DNA of 64,000 nt from Mycobacterium sp. NS-7484 (GCF_001953975.1 NZ_MBEJ01000014.1:1-64000); one strand, 5' to 3'. Shown: positions 20,004 through 28,538, counted from the first letter of the stretch. The notes: a model not told the origin generated them from the letters alone. Numbers and translations are program-made.

Positions 20004-21091
20004 CGCTGGGCCAGCAACCGATGCGAGTGCAACCGGTCGGAGTGTCGATGGGTCACCGAGGTGATGACGAGTTCGTCGGCCCCGCTGAGCCGTTGCAACG
20101 CCTCCAAACGGGTGACCACCTGATCTGGGTCGCCGACGAATTGTGTTGCGGTACGGTCCCGGACCACCTCCAGCTGCTCGGGGGTCAACGGTTGCGCGTC
20201 GGCCGGATCGGGGTAGGGCGCCGCCCCGCCGCCAGCCCGGATCGAGTACACCCAGTGGCCATAGCTGGAGGCCAGATGGCGCGCCGTGGCCTCGTCATCG
20301 GCCACCACCACGTCGGCCGACACCACCACGTACGGCTCTGACAAATACTCCGACGGGGTAAAACCGTTGCGGTACACCTCAATTGCTTCCAGCGCGGTCG
20401 CCGGGGTGATGTGGTAGCTGGCCACGAACGGCAGCCCGCGCGCTGCGGCGACGCGGGCACTCTGCCCCTTGCTGCTGCCGAACACCCACGGCGTCAAACC
20501 AGCGCCGGCACCGGGAACGACCGTGCCGACCTCGTAGCGGCCGGCAAGCATCGCCAGGATGTCGTCCACCTGGTCGGCGAAATCCGGCGTGAGCGCTTCA
20601 GGCTGCTGCAACACCGCCATCCGGGCGCGCAGCCGTGGATCCCGCATCAGCGCGGAGACGTCGTACGGTGCGGGGATCACCACACCGTCGATCTCGTGCC
20701 ACTCCCGCGGCGGTCTCGGCGCACGCGGTTTGTCCCGCACCGCCTCGGCACGCTTCTGCCCGGAACGGCCCACCCCGAGATCGATGCGATCGGGGTAGAA
20801 CGAAGCCAGGGTGCCGAAACTCTCGGCCACCGCGATCGCGGTGGTGTGACCGAGTTGCACGGCCGCGGTGCCGACCCTGATCCGCTCGGTGGCCGCGGCG
20901 ATCTGCCCCACCAGCACCGCCGGCGACGAACTGGCCACCGATACAAAGTGATGCTCGGCAACCCAATACCGTTGGTAGCCCCACTGTTCGGCGTGCCGGG
21001 CCAGATCGATGGTGTTGCGCAACGCGGTCGCGGCGTCGCTGCCCGCGCTGATCGGGGCCAGGTCGAGAATCGAGAGCGGGACCGGCGTCAT
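19991..21091 (-). CDS. LLM-class flavin-dependent oxidoreductase
   Basis: The 366-residue luciferase-like monooxygenase fold is clear from the N-terminal PLSILDLAPISAG, RYWVAEHHFVSVASSSPAVLVGQIAAATERIRVGTAAVQLGHTTAIAVAESFGTL and YPDRIDLGVGRSGQKRAEAV. This is the single-component 'MsnO8-like' LLM group, which uses FMNH2 or occasionally F420; the cofactor cannot be settled here. The C-terminus AELVITSVTHRHSDRLHSHRLLAQRWG is characteristic of that group. Its start overlaps the stop of the GNAT gene by 4 nt (ATGA), so the GNAT-LLM-membrane protein trio is probably one transcript. The substrate is unknown. Confidence 0.85.
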   Translation of the reverse strand: MTPVPLSILDLAPISAGSDAATALRNTIDLARHAEQWGYQRYWVAEHHFVSVASSSPAVLVGQIAAATERIRVGTAAVQLGHTTAIAVAESFGTLASFYPDRIDLGVGRSGQKRAEAVRDKPRAPRPPREWHEIDGVVIPAPYDVSALMRDPRLRARMAVLQQPEALTPDFADQVDDILAMLAGRYEVGTVVPGAGAGLTPWVFGSSKGQSARVAAARGLPFVASYHITPATALEAIEVYRNGFTPSEYLSEPYVVVSADVVVADDEATARHLASSYGHWVYSIRAGGGAAPYPDPADAQPLTPEQLEVVRDRTATQFVGDPDQVVTRLEALQRLSGADELVITSVTHRHSDRLHSHRLLAQRWGR

Positions 21092-21582
21092 GTCAGGCCC
21101 TTCTCGAACGCGATCGGGAAGACCGTGTCCTCGCCTTCGGCCGGCAACGGAGCGCTCAGCCGGGTGTAGCCGGCCGCTTCATAGAGCGCCTCGGCCTCGG
21201 GTTGCAGATGCCCCGTCGTCAGATAGACCCGCCGATATCCCCGCCCAGCGATCTCGCGTTCCAGGTGGTCGAGCAATGTGGTGGCGTAGCCCCGCTGCCG
21301 ATGCTCACTGCTGGTCCAGATGCGTTTGAGTTCGGCGGTCTCGGCGTCGAACCGGGTGAAGGCGCCACCGGTGACCGGCTCGCCGTCGAGCAGGCCGATA
21401 TACAGCCCACCATCGGGTGCCGAGAACTGCTCCGGCGCGGTGGTCAGCCAGACCATGGTGCGTTCGGCGGTCCCGCCGTAGCGTCCCGAATATTCCACCG
21501 CCAGCTCGTCGAGCAGCGGTGCGGCCAAGGGGTCAGCCAGGCCGACCGCAACGAAACTCAGCCGATTCACGGAGGTGGACAT
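21088..21582 (-). CDS. GNAT-family N-acetyltransferase
   Basis: This 164-residue acetyltransferase shows the GNAT core: GGAFTRFDAETAELKRIWTSSEHRQRGYATTLLDHLEREIAGRGYRRVYLTTG, in which RQRGYATTLL is the acetyl-CoA-binding Q/R-x-x-G-x-A motif, followed by EAEALYEAAGYT. The family transfers acetyl groups to amines; no substrate is indicated. ATG 21582 is taken as the start because the 19 upstream in-frame residues do not resemble the family, although the ribosome-binding site is weak. It overlaps the LLM gene by 4 nt and is divergent from the SDR gene with 140 bp between. Confidence 0.82.
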   Translation of the reverse strand: MSTSVNRLSFVAVGLADPLAAPLLDELAVEYSGRYGGTAERTMVWLTTAPEQFSAPDGGLYIGLLDGEPVTGGAFTRFDAETAELKRIWTSSEHRQRGYATTLLDHLEREIAGRGYRRVYLTTGHLQPEAEALYEAAGYTRLSAPLPAEGEDTVFPIAFEKGLT

Positions 21583-21696
21583 CACCACCGTTTCTATACC
21601 CACGATGGGTTCAACGCCGATCGGGACGCAGTGTTCCACCCACGATCAGCGTGATCGAAACAGTCTGCAGCGTCGCGACACCCTCTTCCCCACCAA

Positions 21697-21714
21697 ACTT
21701 GACACGTGTAAAGT
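21697..21714. promoter_or_regulatory. 18-bp near-perfect palindrome upstream of an SDR gene
   Basis: ACTTGACACGTGTAAAGT is symmetric except for one base pair (position 5 against 14). It lies 8 bp before the SDR start codon at 21723. The layout is typical of a TetR-family operator. The first 14 nt, ACTTGACACRTGTA, recur at 40427-40440 between a TetR gene and a P450 gene. The embedded TTGACA is too close to the start codon to act as a -35 box. Confidence 0.55.
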
Positions 21715-21722
21715 TCGCCGCC

Positions 21723-22589
21723 ATGGACAACATCAGGGGTAAGACGATCGCGATCACCGGCGCGGCGCGCGGTATCGGCTACGCCACCGCAAAAGCGCTG
21801 CTCGCTCACGGTGCCCGCGTCGTCATCGGCGACCGTGACGTCGCGCTTCAGGAGTCTGCCGTCGTCGATCTCAGCAAGCTGGGCCAGGTGTCGGGCTACC
21901 CGCTCGACGTCACCGACCGGGAATCGTTTGCCACCTTCCTGGACAAGGCCCGCACCGACGGCGGCGGCCACATCGATGTCCTGATCAACAACGCCGGCGT
22001 GATGCCCGTCGGACCGTTCCTGGAGGAAACCGAACAGTCGATCCGGTCCTCCCTGGAGGTCAACGTGTACGGCGTGCTGACCGGCTGTCAGCTGGCGCTG
22101 CCCGACATGGTCAAACGCCGCAGCGGCCACGTCATCAACATCGCCTCTCTGTCCGGGCTCATCCCGCTGCCCGGCCAGGTGGTCTACGTCGGCGCCAAGT
22201 ACGCCGTCGTCGGGCTGTCCACCGCACTGGCCGACGAGATGGCCCCGCACGGCGTCAACGTCTCGGTGATCATGCCGCCGTTCACCAACACCGACCTGAT
22301 CTCGGGCACCAAGGCCACCGGCGCGATGAAGCCGGTCGAGCCCGAGGACATCGCCGCGGCCATCGTCAAGACACTGAACAAGCCCAAGACCCATGTGTCC
22401 GTGCCGCCGCCGTTGCGGTTCACCGCGCAGGCCGCCCAGATGCTGCCACCCAAGGGCCGCCGCAAGCTGAACAAGCTCCTCGGCCTGGACCGGGTGTTCC
22501 TGGAGTTCGACAAGGCCAAGCGCAAGAGCTACGAGGACCGTGCCCGGTCCGCGCAGGGCGTGATCGACTCGGACGGCGGGTCGGCGTAG
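21723..22589 (+). CDS. Short-chain dehydrogenase/reductase
   Basis: The 288-residue SDR has the classical Rossmann motif TGAARGIG (residues 13-20), NNAG in LINNAGVMPVG, the catalytic serine in NIASLSG and YVGAK with the active-site Tyr/Lys. The C-terminus is extended by about 40 basic residues (PKGRRKLNKLLGLDRVFLEFDKAKRKSYEDR), a tail found in several mycobacterial SDRs of unknown substrate. ATG 21723 is preceded closely by a palindromic operator-like sequence, so TetR-type control by a lipid or steroid-like ligand is plausible. Neighbouring genes do not specify the substrate. Confidence 0.88.
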   Translation: MDNIRGKTIAITGAARGIGYATAKALLAHGARVVIGDRDVALQESAVVDLSKLGQVSGYPLDVTDRESFATFLDKARTDGGGHIDVLINNAGVMPVGPFLEETEQSIRSSLEVNVYGVLTGCQLALPDMVKRRSGHVINIASLSGLIPLPGQVVYVGAKYAVVGLSTALADEMAPHGVNVSVIMPPFTNTDLISGTKATGAMKPVEPEDIAAAIVKTLNKPKTHVSVPPPLRFTAQAAQMLPPKGRRKLNKLLGLDRVFLEFDKAKRKSYEDRARSAQGVIDSDGGSA

Positions 22590-22597
22590 ACCTGCGA

Positions 22598-22774
22598 TCA
22601 GGAAAAGCGGCCCAACAGGTCGAGCGGCACGATCCGCACCGGGAACGGCAACTTTGCCTCGTACCCCTCACTGCCGCTGACCGCCGCAGCCTGGACATAG
22701 GCGCCGTCGCGGAGTTCAAACACCGTCAACGTGACCTGCTGCGGGTCGATCACCCAGTAACTCTGAACGCCCAA
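22598..22774 (-). pseudogene. Truncated remnant of a Uma2-family (DUF820) endonuclease
   Basis: Read on the minus strand, the region encodes about 57 residues, GVQSYWVIDPQQVTLTVFEL followed by an RDGAYVQAA-like strand and a PFPVRIVPLDLL end, stopping at TGA (22600-22598). This is the C-terminal third of Uma2/DUF820 proteins, in which 'GV.EYWVID' follows the catalytic residues. Everything upstream, including the PD-(D/E)xK-like active site, is missing. The frame runs directly into the stop codon of the neighbouring gene at 22778-22780, and there is no credible start. It is a 5'-deleted fossil. Confidence 0.75.
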
Positions 22775-22777
22775 AGG

Positions 22778-23191
22778 TCAGCCGAATTGAGGCAACGGCT
22801 GACCGGCGCGGTAGCCCTCGATCACGTCGAGGGCACCGTCGCGCAGTTCCTCATGGGTGAACTCGTAGCGCTCCACACTGCCGACGAACACCACCCGCAC
22901 GATCTCGCCGTCCTCGGCCGCATCCAGCCACAGTGAGGTCACCGGCAGACCGTCCTCCACGGGCGCGCCGGACGGTTCGTAAAACCACACCGCGTAGTCG
23001 TCGTTGGATTGTTCCTCGTCAAATGTCCAGCCCCGCGCGGTGATTCGCTCGTCGAACTCGGCCAGATCGGCGACGACGGCGTCGGGGATGTCGGCCAGTT
23101 GATCGACCATCTCCTGCGGCACGATCCGCGTCTCACGTGCGGCCTGCCGCTTCTTCCGGCGAGCCTTCTTGGCATCGGAGCTCTTGGACAC
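22778..23191 (-). CDS. Conserved hypothetical acidic protein
   Basis: I do not recognise a named family. The 137-residue protein starts with a very basic stretch (MSKSSDAKKARRKKRQAARETR), followed by an acidic domain (VDQLADIPDAVVADLAEFDERITARGWTFDEEQSNDDYAVWFYEPSG) and a C-terminus with EYRAGQPLPQFG-like ending. No membrane segment or signal peptide is present, so it is probably cytosolic. It lies 4 nt upstream of the metZ stop codon, downstream in the purT-metZ transcript direction, and is likely the last gene of that unit. Its stop codon is in frame with the Uma2 remnant that follows. Confidence 0.75.
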   Translation of the reverse strand: MSKSSDAKKARRKKRQAARETRIVPQEMVDQLADIPDAVVADLAEFDERITARGWTFDEEQSNDDYAVWFYEPSGAPVEDGLPVTSLWLDAAEDGEIVRVVFVGSVERYEFTHEELRDGALDVIEGYRAGQPLPQFG

Positions 23192-23195
23192 GGGC

Positions 23196-24422
23196 CTAGC
23201 TCAATGCCTGGTCCAGATCGGCGATCAGATCTTCGGTGCCTTCCAGGCCGATCGAGATACGCACGACGCCATCGCCCAGTCCGATCGCGGCACGGCCCTC
23301 CGGACCCATGGCCCGGTGCGTCGTCGTCGCCGGGTGCGTGATCAGCGTCTTGGCATCACCGAGGTTGTTGGAGATGTCGACGACGTTGAGCTTGTCGAGC
23401 ACCTCGAAGGCGCGGGCCTTGCCGTCCTTCGCGTCGAGTTCGAAGGTGATGACCGTGCCGCCACCCCGCATCTGACGCTGGGCCAGCTCATACTGCGGAT
23501 GCGACTTCAGGAAGGGGTATTTCACCCAGCTCACCGAGGGATGGTCCTCCAGGAACTCGGCGATCTGCTGCGCCGAGCGGTTGGCGTAATCCACCCGGAT
23601 GGCAAGCGTCTCAAGGCCTTTCAGCAACGTCCAGGCATTGAACGCACTGATCGCCGGGCCGGTGTGGCGCATGAGCTTCTGCACCGGGCCGTCGATGTAC
23701 TCCTTGTCACCCAGGATCGCCCCGCCGAGCACCCGGCCTTGCCCGTCAATGTGTTTGGTGCCCGAATACACGACCACGTCGGCCCCCATCGGCATGCCCT
23801 GCTGCAATAGCGGCGTGGCAAAGACGTTGTCCAGCACCACCTTTGCGCCGGCAGCGTGAGCCAGCTCGGACACCGCGGCGATGTCGACCAGCGACTGCAT
23901 CGGGTTGGACGGCGTCTCGAAGAACACCGCGGTCGTCGGGACCGACAGCGCCTCTTCCCACTGCGCGAGGTCGTCACCGTCGACGAACACCGTCTCCACA
24001 CCCCAACGGGGCAGGATCTCGCTACACACCACGAAGCACGACCCGAACAGGCTGCGCGCGGCCACCAGGCGGTCACCGGCCCCCAGCAGCGCACCCAACG
24101 CGGTGAACACCGCGGCCATTCCGGTGGCCGTCGCGAAGCACGCGGGGGCACCCTCGATGAGGCGCAACCGCTCTTCGAACATCGCGATCGTGGGGTTGCC
24201 GTAGCGCGAGTAGACGAACCGGTCGATCTCCCCGGTGAACGCCTTCTCCGCCGCACCCGCCGACTCGTAGACGTAACCCGAGGTCAGAAACAGGCCCTCG
24301 GCGGTCTCCTCGAACTCCGAGCGCAGCAGGCCGCCCCGCACGCCGATGGTGGCCTGGCTGACGCCCTCGGGCAGGGCAGCCGGGATCCGGACGGACGGGA
24401 CCCCGTTGTCCGGAGCGCTCAT
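23196..24422 (-). CDS. metZ: O-succinylhomoserine sulfhydrylase MetZ
   Basis: MetZ (408 residues) makes homocysteine from O-succinylhomoserine and sulfide in methionine synthesis. It is a Cys/Met-metabolism PLP enzyme: YSRYGNPTIAMFEERL, GAKVVLDNVFATPLLQQGMPMGADVVVYSGTKHIDGQGRVLGG (PLP lysine in SGTKH) and THPATTTHRAMGPEGRAAIGLGDGVVRISIGLE at the C-terminus. ATG 24422 (MSAPDNGVPSVRIP) overlaps the rhodanese stop as ATGA; the open frame further upstream lies in the rhodanese gene. Gene order purT-hyp-rhodanese-metZ closely follows Rv0389-Rv0391, and the rhodanese could supply or move the sulfide-level sulfur. Confidence 0.95.
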   Translation of the reverse strand: MSAPDNGVPSVRIPAALPEGVSQATIGVRGGLLRSEFEETAEGLFLTSGYVYESAGAAEKAFTGEIDRFVYSRYGNPTIAMFEERLRLIEGAPACFATATGMAAVFTALGALLGAGDRLVAARSLFGSCFVVCSEILPRWGVETVFVDGDDLAQWEEALSVPTTAVFFETPSNPMQSLVDIAAVSELAHAAGAKVVLDNVFATPLLQQGMPMGADVVVYSGTKHIDGQGRVLGGAILGDKEYIDGPVQKLMRHTGPAISAFNAWTLLKGLETLAIRVDYANRSAQQIAEFLEDHPSVSWVKYPFLKSHPQYELAQRQMRGGGTVITFELDAKDGKARAFEVLDKLNVVDISNNLGDAKTLITHPATTTHRAMGPEGRAAIGLGDGVVRISIGLEGTEDLIADLDQALS

Positions 24423-24832
24423 GACTGTTTCCAAGGCAGACCGACCGCTTTCCAACCGGTCCCACCACGGTGGCGGTTCTCGTCGAGATTGCCCTCGAAT
24501 CCGTCGAGGATGTTGTACGACGGCGCGATACCGGCCGCGGTGGCCGCCTCGGCGGCACCGATCGAGCGGTTGCCGGAGCGACACAGGAAGACCACCGGCC
24601 GCTCACCCGGCGTCACGCCTGACGCCTGGAGATCGTCGACGAAGGCGTCGTTGTGGCTGCCGTCGGTCCGGTTCCATTCCACGTATACGACGTCACGCTC
24701 AAGGGTGGACAGATCCGGCACGCCGACGAAGCGCCATTCGGCGTCGGTGCGACAGTCCACCAGCACGGCCTCGGAGTTCTCACTCAGAAGTTTCCAGGCC
24801 TCCTCAGGCGTGATGTCCCCTGCATAGCTCAC
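24419..24832 (-). CDS. Rhodanese-like protein (Rv0390-like)
   Basis: This 137-residue single rhodanese domain begins VSYAGDITPEEAWKLLSE and contains LVDCRTDAEWRFVGVPD and the active-site loop FLCRSGNRS, with the persulfide-forming cysteine in CRSGNR. It transfers sulfane sulfur. GTG 24832 is chosen because it gives the same N-terminus as Rv0390 and overlaps the preceding gene's stop as GTGA; an ATG at 24868 would add 12 residues without a ribosome-binding site. It overlaps metZ by 4 nt, so a role in feeding sulfur to homocysteine synthesis is likely but unproven. Confidence 0.9.
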   Translation of the reverse strand: MSYAGDITPEEAWKLLSENSEAVLVDCRTDAEWRFVGVPDLSTLERDVVYVEWNRTDGSHNDAFVDDLQASGVTPGERPVVFLCRSGNRSIGAAEAATAAGIAPSYNILDGFEGNLDENRHRGGTGWKAVGLPWKQS

Positions 24833-25293
24833 GGGCGTGAGTCTCCCATACCCGAGCAGACGCGCCATTGGCCGTCCTCACGCACGAACGTCGTCTCGGT
24901 GTTGACCTTGGTGTCCGGCGCCTTATCGAAGTGGTACACCACCGTCGCGGTGGCCCGGTCCCCGTCGACGTGCACCCCGGTCACGTCGTCGACATACCTG
25001 GCCCCCTGCTTGGCCACCGAATCACGCTGCCGGGCAAGGAAATCCGCCTCGGTGCCACGCTGGGCAACGCAGGTGTAATCGGAGAATTCACCGAAGTTCT
25101 CCCGCTGCAGCGCATCGTTCTGGCCGACCGCCGCGAGGCTCACCTTCTGCTCCTCGCTGCGCCCGTCGGTGCCGAAGGTGTTGAGCAGCACGACCACGAT
25201 CACCGCGAACACAATGACGGCGAGCGCGCCGAGGAACGGCGCCATCGTGGGCCGATCCACTGGTTCGTCAGCCGGTTGTCCGTTTTCGGCCAT
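24829..25293 (-). CDS. Single-span membrane protein, unknown function
   Basis: I do not recognise a named family. The 154-residue protein has a short acidic cytoplasmic N-terminus (MAENGQPADEPVDRP), one span near residues 18-38 (FLGALAVIVFAVIVVVLLNTF) and an extracytoplasmic domain of about 115 residues containing two cysteines (DYTCVAQRG and WRVCSG) that could form a disulfide. The pattern FLARQRDSVAKQGARYVDDVTGVHVDGDRATATVVYHFDKAPD resembles the NTF2/Mce-associated-like stress domains of mycobacterial membrane proteins. An alternative GTG start at 25305 would add four residues and overlap the purT stop. It overlaps the rhodanese gene. Confidence 0.72.
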   Translation of the reverse strand: MAENGQPADEPVDRPTMAPFLGALAVIVFAVIVVVLLNTFGTDGRSEEQKVSLAAVGQNDALQRENFGEFSDYTCVAQRGTEADFLARQRDSVAKQGARYVDDVTGVHVDGDRATATVVYHFDKAPDTKVNTETTFVREDGQWRVCSGMGDSRP

Positions 25294-25298
25294 GGGGG

Positions 25299-26576
25299 CT
25301 ACCACAGCTTGCGCAGCGCGCTGCCGACCCGACGGGCGCGGTCGCGGGCGATGATCACGTCGGGAGCGGTGGCCAGCGCCACCCCGAGACGACGCGGCGC
25401 TTCGGATTCACCGGGATGCCCGAACAGGCGCACGTCGCTCTCCGAGGTGGCCAGGGCATCGGCCAGGACGCCGCTGATGTCGGCCGGCAACTCGTGGGCA
25501 TCGGCCCCGCCGTAAGTCACCTCGGCGGCCGCCGGGGAGATCATGATGGTGTCCACCGGCAGGCCGAGGATCGCCCTGGCGTGCATCTCGAACTCTGAGA
25601 GCCGTTGCGAGCGCAATGTCACCAGGCCGCTGTCGTGCGGCCGGATCCGGACATCGGAGAAGTAGACGTCGTCACCGGTGACCAGCAACTCGACGCCGAA
25701 CACCCCGCGTCCACCCAGCGAGTTGACGATCCGCGCGGCGATCGACTTCGCGGCGTCCAGGGCCGCCGGCGTCAGCGGCTGGGGCTGCCAGGACTCCAGC
25801 ACGTCGGTGCCGGCCTGACGGTGACCGATCGGCTCGCAGAACTGCACCCCGGGACCGGACGGCCCGGTGGTGCGCACGGTCAGCATCGTGATCTCGTACT
25901 CGACCTCGACCACCGACTCGGCCAGCACCCGGTTGTGCGCGATGTGGCCCGCAGTTGTCGCGCGCTGCCAGGCCGGTTCGACGTCGTCGGGACGCAACAG
26001 CACCGACTCGCCGTCGCGCTGCGCCCCCACCACCGGCTTGACCACCAACGGGAAGCCGGCGTGCTCGGCCACCGCGGTCAACTCCTCGACCGAGCCGGCG
26101 AACCAGAACGGCACCGTGGGCAGGCCCAGCTCGTCCGACGCCAGCCGCCGAAGACCTTCGCGGTCCTGGGAGAGCCGGATGCTGCGCGGGGACGGCAGCA
26201 CCTCGATGTCACCCCGTTCGGCGACCGCCACCAACGCATCGGCGGCGATGACGCCGGACTCGGCGACGACGTAGCGCGGCTTCTCCCGATGGATCAGCGC
26301 GGTGAGTTCCTCGGCGTCGTTCATCTTGATCACCGCCGAGCGGTCGGCGACGCCGTGCGCCGGGGCGTAGTAGCGGTCCGCGGCCACCACGACACCGCCC
26401 AGTCGCTGGAACGCCAGGGCGAGCTCACGGCTCAACTCCCCCGAACCCAGCAGCAGCACCGTCGCCGCGGGTTCGGGTGCGGCATCTTCTACAGCCTCTT
26501 CGGCGCCATCGACCTGGTCATCGGCCAGGTCAGTTGCCTCCCGGGCGGGCTGCGCATCTTCTATCGGTTCACTCAT
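25299..26576 (-). CDS. purT: Formate-dependent GAR transformylase PurT
   Basis: PurT (425 residues) uses formate and ATP to formylate glycinamide ribonucleotide in purine synthesis. It is an ATP-grasp enzyme: VLLLGSGELSRELALAFQRLGG near the N-terminus, HGVADRSAVI, LPTVPFWFAGS, HAGFPLVVKPVVGAQRDGES (ATP-binding lysines), VEVEYEITMLTVRT, GVFGVELLVTGDDVYFSDVRIRPHDSGLVTL and GHPGE near the end. An acidic, family-atypical N-terminal extension of about 35 residues precedes the core. ATG 26576 has GGAG six nt upstream and is preferred over GTG 26588. It heads the operon purT, membrane protein, rhodanese, metZ. Confidence 0.93.
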   Translation of the reverse strand: MSEPIEDAQPAREATDLADDQVDGAEEAVEDAAPEPAATVLLLGSGELSRELALAFQRLGGVVVAADRYYAPAHGVADRSAVIKMNDAEELTALIHREKPRYVVAESGVIAADALVAVAERGDIEVLPSPRSIRLSQDREGLRRLASDELGLPTVPFWFAGSVEELTAVAEHAGFPLVVKPVVGAQRDGESVLLRPDDVEPAWQRATTAGHIAHNRVLAESVVEVEYEITMLTVRTTGPSGPGVQFCEPIGHRQAGTDVLESWQPQPLTPAALDAAKSIAARIVNSLGGRGVFGVELLVTGDDVYFSDVRIRPHDSGLVTLRSQRLSEFEMHARAILGLPVDTIMISPAAAEVTYGGADAHELPADISGVLADALATSESDVRLFGHPGESEAPRRLGVALATAPDVIIARDRARRVGSALRKLW

Positions 26577-26600
26577 CGCACGCTCCACCCTGCCAGATCG

Positions 26601-26903
26601 TCAACCGACCCGATGGTCGATATAGCACCAACGCCACCTCTCCCCGGGTTCCGCCGAACGCATGACCGGATGACCGCTGGAATGAAAGTGCTTGGTGGCA
26701 TGCTGATGCGGGCTTGAATCACAGCAACCGACGTGACCGCACGTCATGCACATACGCAGATGCGCCCAGTTGGTCTCGCCGTCTTCCTCGCATTCCTGGC
26801 AGCGCCCGGGGGTCAGCGGTTGCGGCTCGGCGACCTCGGCGGCGAGATGCTCACAGGTGCGAGGAGCCGGATCCGGCTCACGCCGACGTGATCTCCTCAA
26901 CAT
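26601..26903 (-). CDS. UBP-type zinc finger protein
   Basis: This 100-residue protein is essentially one ZnF-UBP domain. The metal-ligand pattern is CEHL, GRCQECEEDGETNWAHLRMCMTCGHVGCCDSSPHQHATKHFHSSGHPV and ends WRWCYIDHRVG, matching the C/H arrangement of ubiquitin-protease zinc fingers. Bacteria lack ubiquitin, so the role is unknown; the domain often appears beside cation/proton antiporters in actinobacteria, as here. ATG 26903 is the start that gives this domain alone. The gene is divergent from the antiporter with 42 bp between and ends 24 bp upstream of purT. Confidence 0.88.
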   Translation of the reverse strand: MLRRSRRREPDPAPRTCEHLAAEVAEPQPLTPGRCQECEEDGETNWAHLRMCMTCGHVGCCDSSPHQHATKHFHSSGHPVMRSAEPGERWRWCYIDHRVG

Positions 26904-26945
26904 GTTGATCAAGGATAAGCACCGACACAAAGGAGGGCTGACAAC

Positions 26946-28538
26946 GTGGGTGCCTCGCTCTTGGCGGCACTGGTCGCCGCGATCCTGCTCGCCGCGGTGG
27001 CCCGCCGGTTCGACGTCTCGGCACCGCTGGCGCTGGTGGTGGCCGGGCTGGCCGGCAGCGCGCTGCCCGGCTTCCATGACGTCAAACTGGACCCCGAACT
27101 CGTGTTGTTCGTCATCCTGCCGCCGCTGCTGTGGTCGGCAGGGCTGGAGAGCAGCTACGTGGCGCTGCGCCGCAATATTCGACCCATCGGATTCCTGGCG
27201 ATCGGGCTGCCGCTGGCCACCACGTTCGTCGTCGGCCTCGTCGCCTTCCACACGGTGCCGGAACTCACCATCGCCGCGGCGCTGACCCTCGGCGCGATCG
27301 TGGCCCCACCCGATGCGGTGTCGGCCACGGCGGTCGGACGCCGGCTCGGCCTGCCCCGACGCACCATGACGCTGCTGGGCGGGGAGAGCCTGCTCAACGA
27401 CGCCACCGCACTGACGGCCTACAAGGTGGCCCTCGGCGCTGCGATCGGCACGGCGGCGAGTTGGGGCAGCGGCTTGAGCACGTTCGCCCTGGCGGCGGTC
27501 GGCGGCGTGGTGGTCGGCTGGGTGCTCGGCATGGTGGTGCACTTCATCCGCACCCGGCTCGACGATCCGCTGGTCGAAAGCGCACTCGGCCTGGTGGCGC
27601 CGTTCTTCATCTACCTGATCGCCGAGGAGATCCACGGCTCCGGCGTGATCGCCGTCGTGGTGGCGGCGCTACTGCTGGGGCAGCGCGAAACTCAGGCCAG
27701 CTACGCCACCCGCCTGCAGGACAAAGCGGTGTGGAAAGCCCTGCAGCTGATCCTGGAATCGTTTGCCTTTCTGTTGATCGGCCTGCAGCTGCCGAAGGTG
27801 ATCAGCGAACTGGCCGGTATCTCGGCCGCCACGCTGGCCATCTCCTCGGCGGCCGTGCTCACCACGGTGATCGGGGTGCGCATGGTGTGGGTCTACGCCT
27901 CGACCTACCTGCCCCGGCTGCTGTCCAAGAGACTCCGCAACCAGGAGACGTCCCCACCCGGCGCCCAGGTGTTCGTGGTGGCATGGGCGGGCATGAGAGG
28001 CGTGGTATCGCTGGCCGCCGCGTTCGCCGTGCCCGCCACCACGCTCGCCGGCGATCCATTCCCCGGCCGCCCGCAACTGGTGTTCCTCACCTTCGTCGTC
28101 GTGGTCGGAACATTGCTGCTGCACGGTTTGACGCTGCCCTGGTTCATCCGCGTGCTCGACGCCCAGGGCAACGAGGCCCACAGCGATGCCATCGCCACCG
28201 CCGCGGCCCAGGACAAGGCGGCCCGGGCCGCCGCCGAGCGGCTCGATGAATTGCTGGCCGAAGAATCGGCCGGCGCCGACGTGCCGCAACGGGCCGCCGA
28301 CGTGTTGCGGGCGTGGAACACCCGGCGCCGCAATACCGCTTGGGAGCAGCTGGGCCGCGACGACGCCGACATCGGTGAGAGCCCGACGTCAGCGTTCCGC
28401 CGATTGCGCCTGGAAATGCTTGCCGCCGAACGCGACACATTCATCGCCGAACGCGATGCCGGACACATCGATGACGAAGTGCTGCGTACTGTGCTGCATG
28501 GGCTCGACTTGGAAGAGGCGACACTGAATCGTGATTAA
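26946..28538 (+). CDS. Na+/H+ antiporter, CPA1 family (YjcE-like)
   Basis: This 530-residue membrane protein has about 12 spans and the CPA1 core ILPPLLWSAGLESS, LGAIVAPPDAVSATAVGRRLGLPRRTMTLLGGESLLNDATALTAYKVAL (the ND ion-binding pair in the fifth or sixth span) and AGMRGVVSLAAAFAVP. The C-terminal 120 residues are a cytoplasmic charged tail. It exchanges Na+ or K+ for protons at the plasma membrane. The GTG start has an unusually strong site, AAAGGAGGG, eight nt upstream. Its stop lies 8 nt inside the next gene, so it is coupled to the MmpL-like transporter, and it is divergent from the zinc-finger gene. Confidence 0.92.
   Translation: MGASLLAALVAAILLAAVARRFDVSAPLALVVAGLAGSALPGFHDVKLDPELVLFVILPPLLWSAGLESSYVALRRNIRPIGFLAIGLPLATTFVVGLVAFHTVPELTIAAALTLGAIVAPPDAVSATAVGRRLGLPRRTMTLLGGESLLNDATALTAYKVALGAAIGTAASWGSGLSTFALAAVGGVVVGWVLGMVVHFIRTRLDDPLVESALGLVAPFFIYLIAEEIHGSGVIAVVVAALLLGQRETQASYATRLQDKAVWKALQLILESFAFLLIGLQLPKVISELAGISAATLAISSAAVLTTVIGVRMVWVYASTYLPRLLSKRLRNQETSPPGAQVFVVAWAGMRGVVSLAAAFAVPATTLAGDPFPGRPQLVFLTFVVVVGTLLLHGLTLPWFIRVLDAQGNEAHSDAIATAAAQDKAARAAAERLDELLAEESAGADVPQRAADVLRAWNTRRRNTAWEQLGRDDADIGESPTSAFRRLRLEMLAAERDTFIAERDAGHIDDEVLRTVLHGLDLEEATLNRD

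Noticed and set aside
21699..21704. TTGACA upstream of the SDR as a -35 box
   Set aside because: A matching -10 would fall on or after the start codon; the hexamer is better explained as part of the palindrome.
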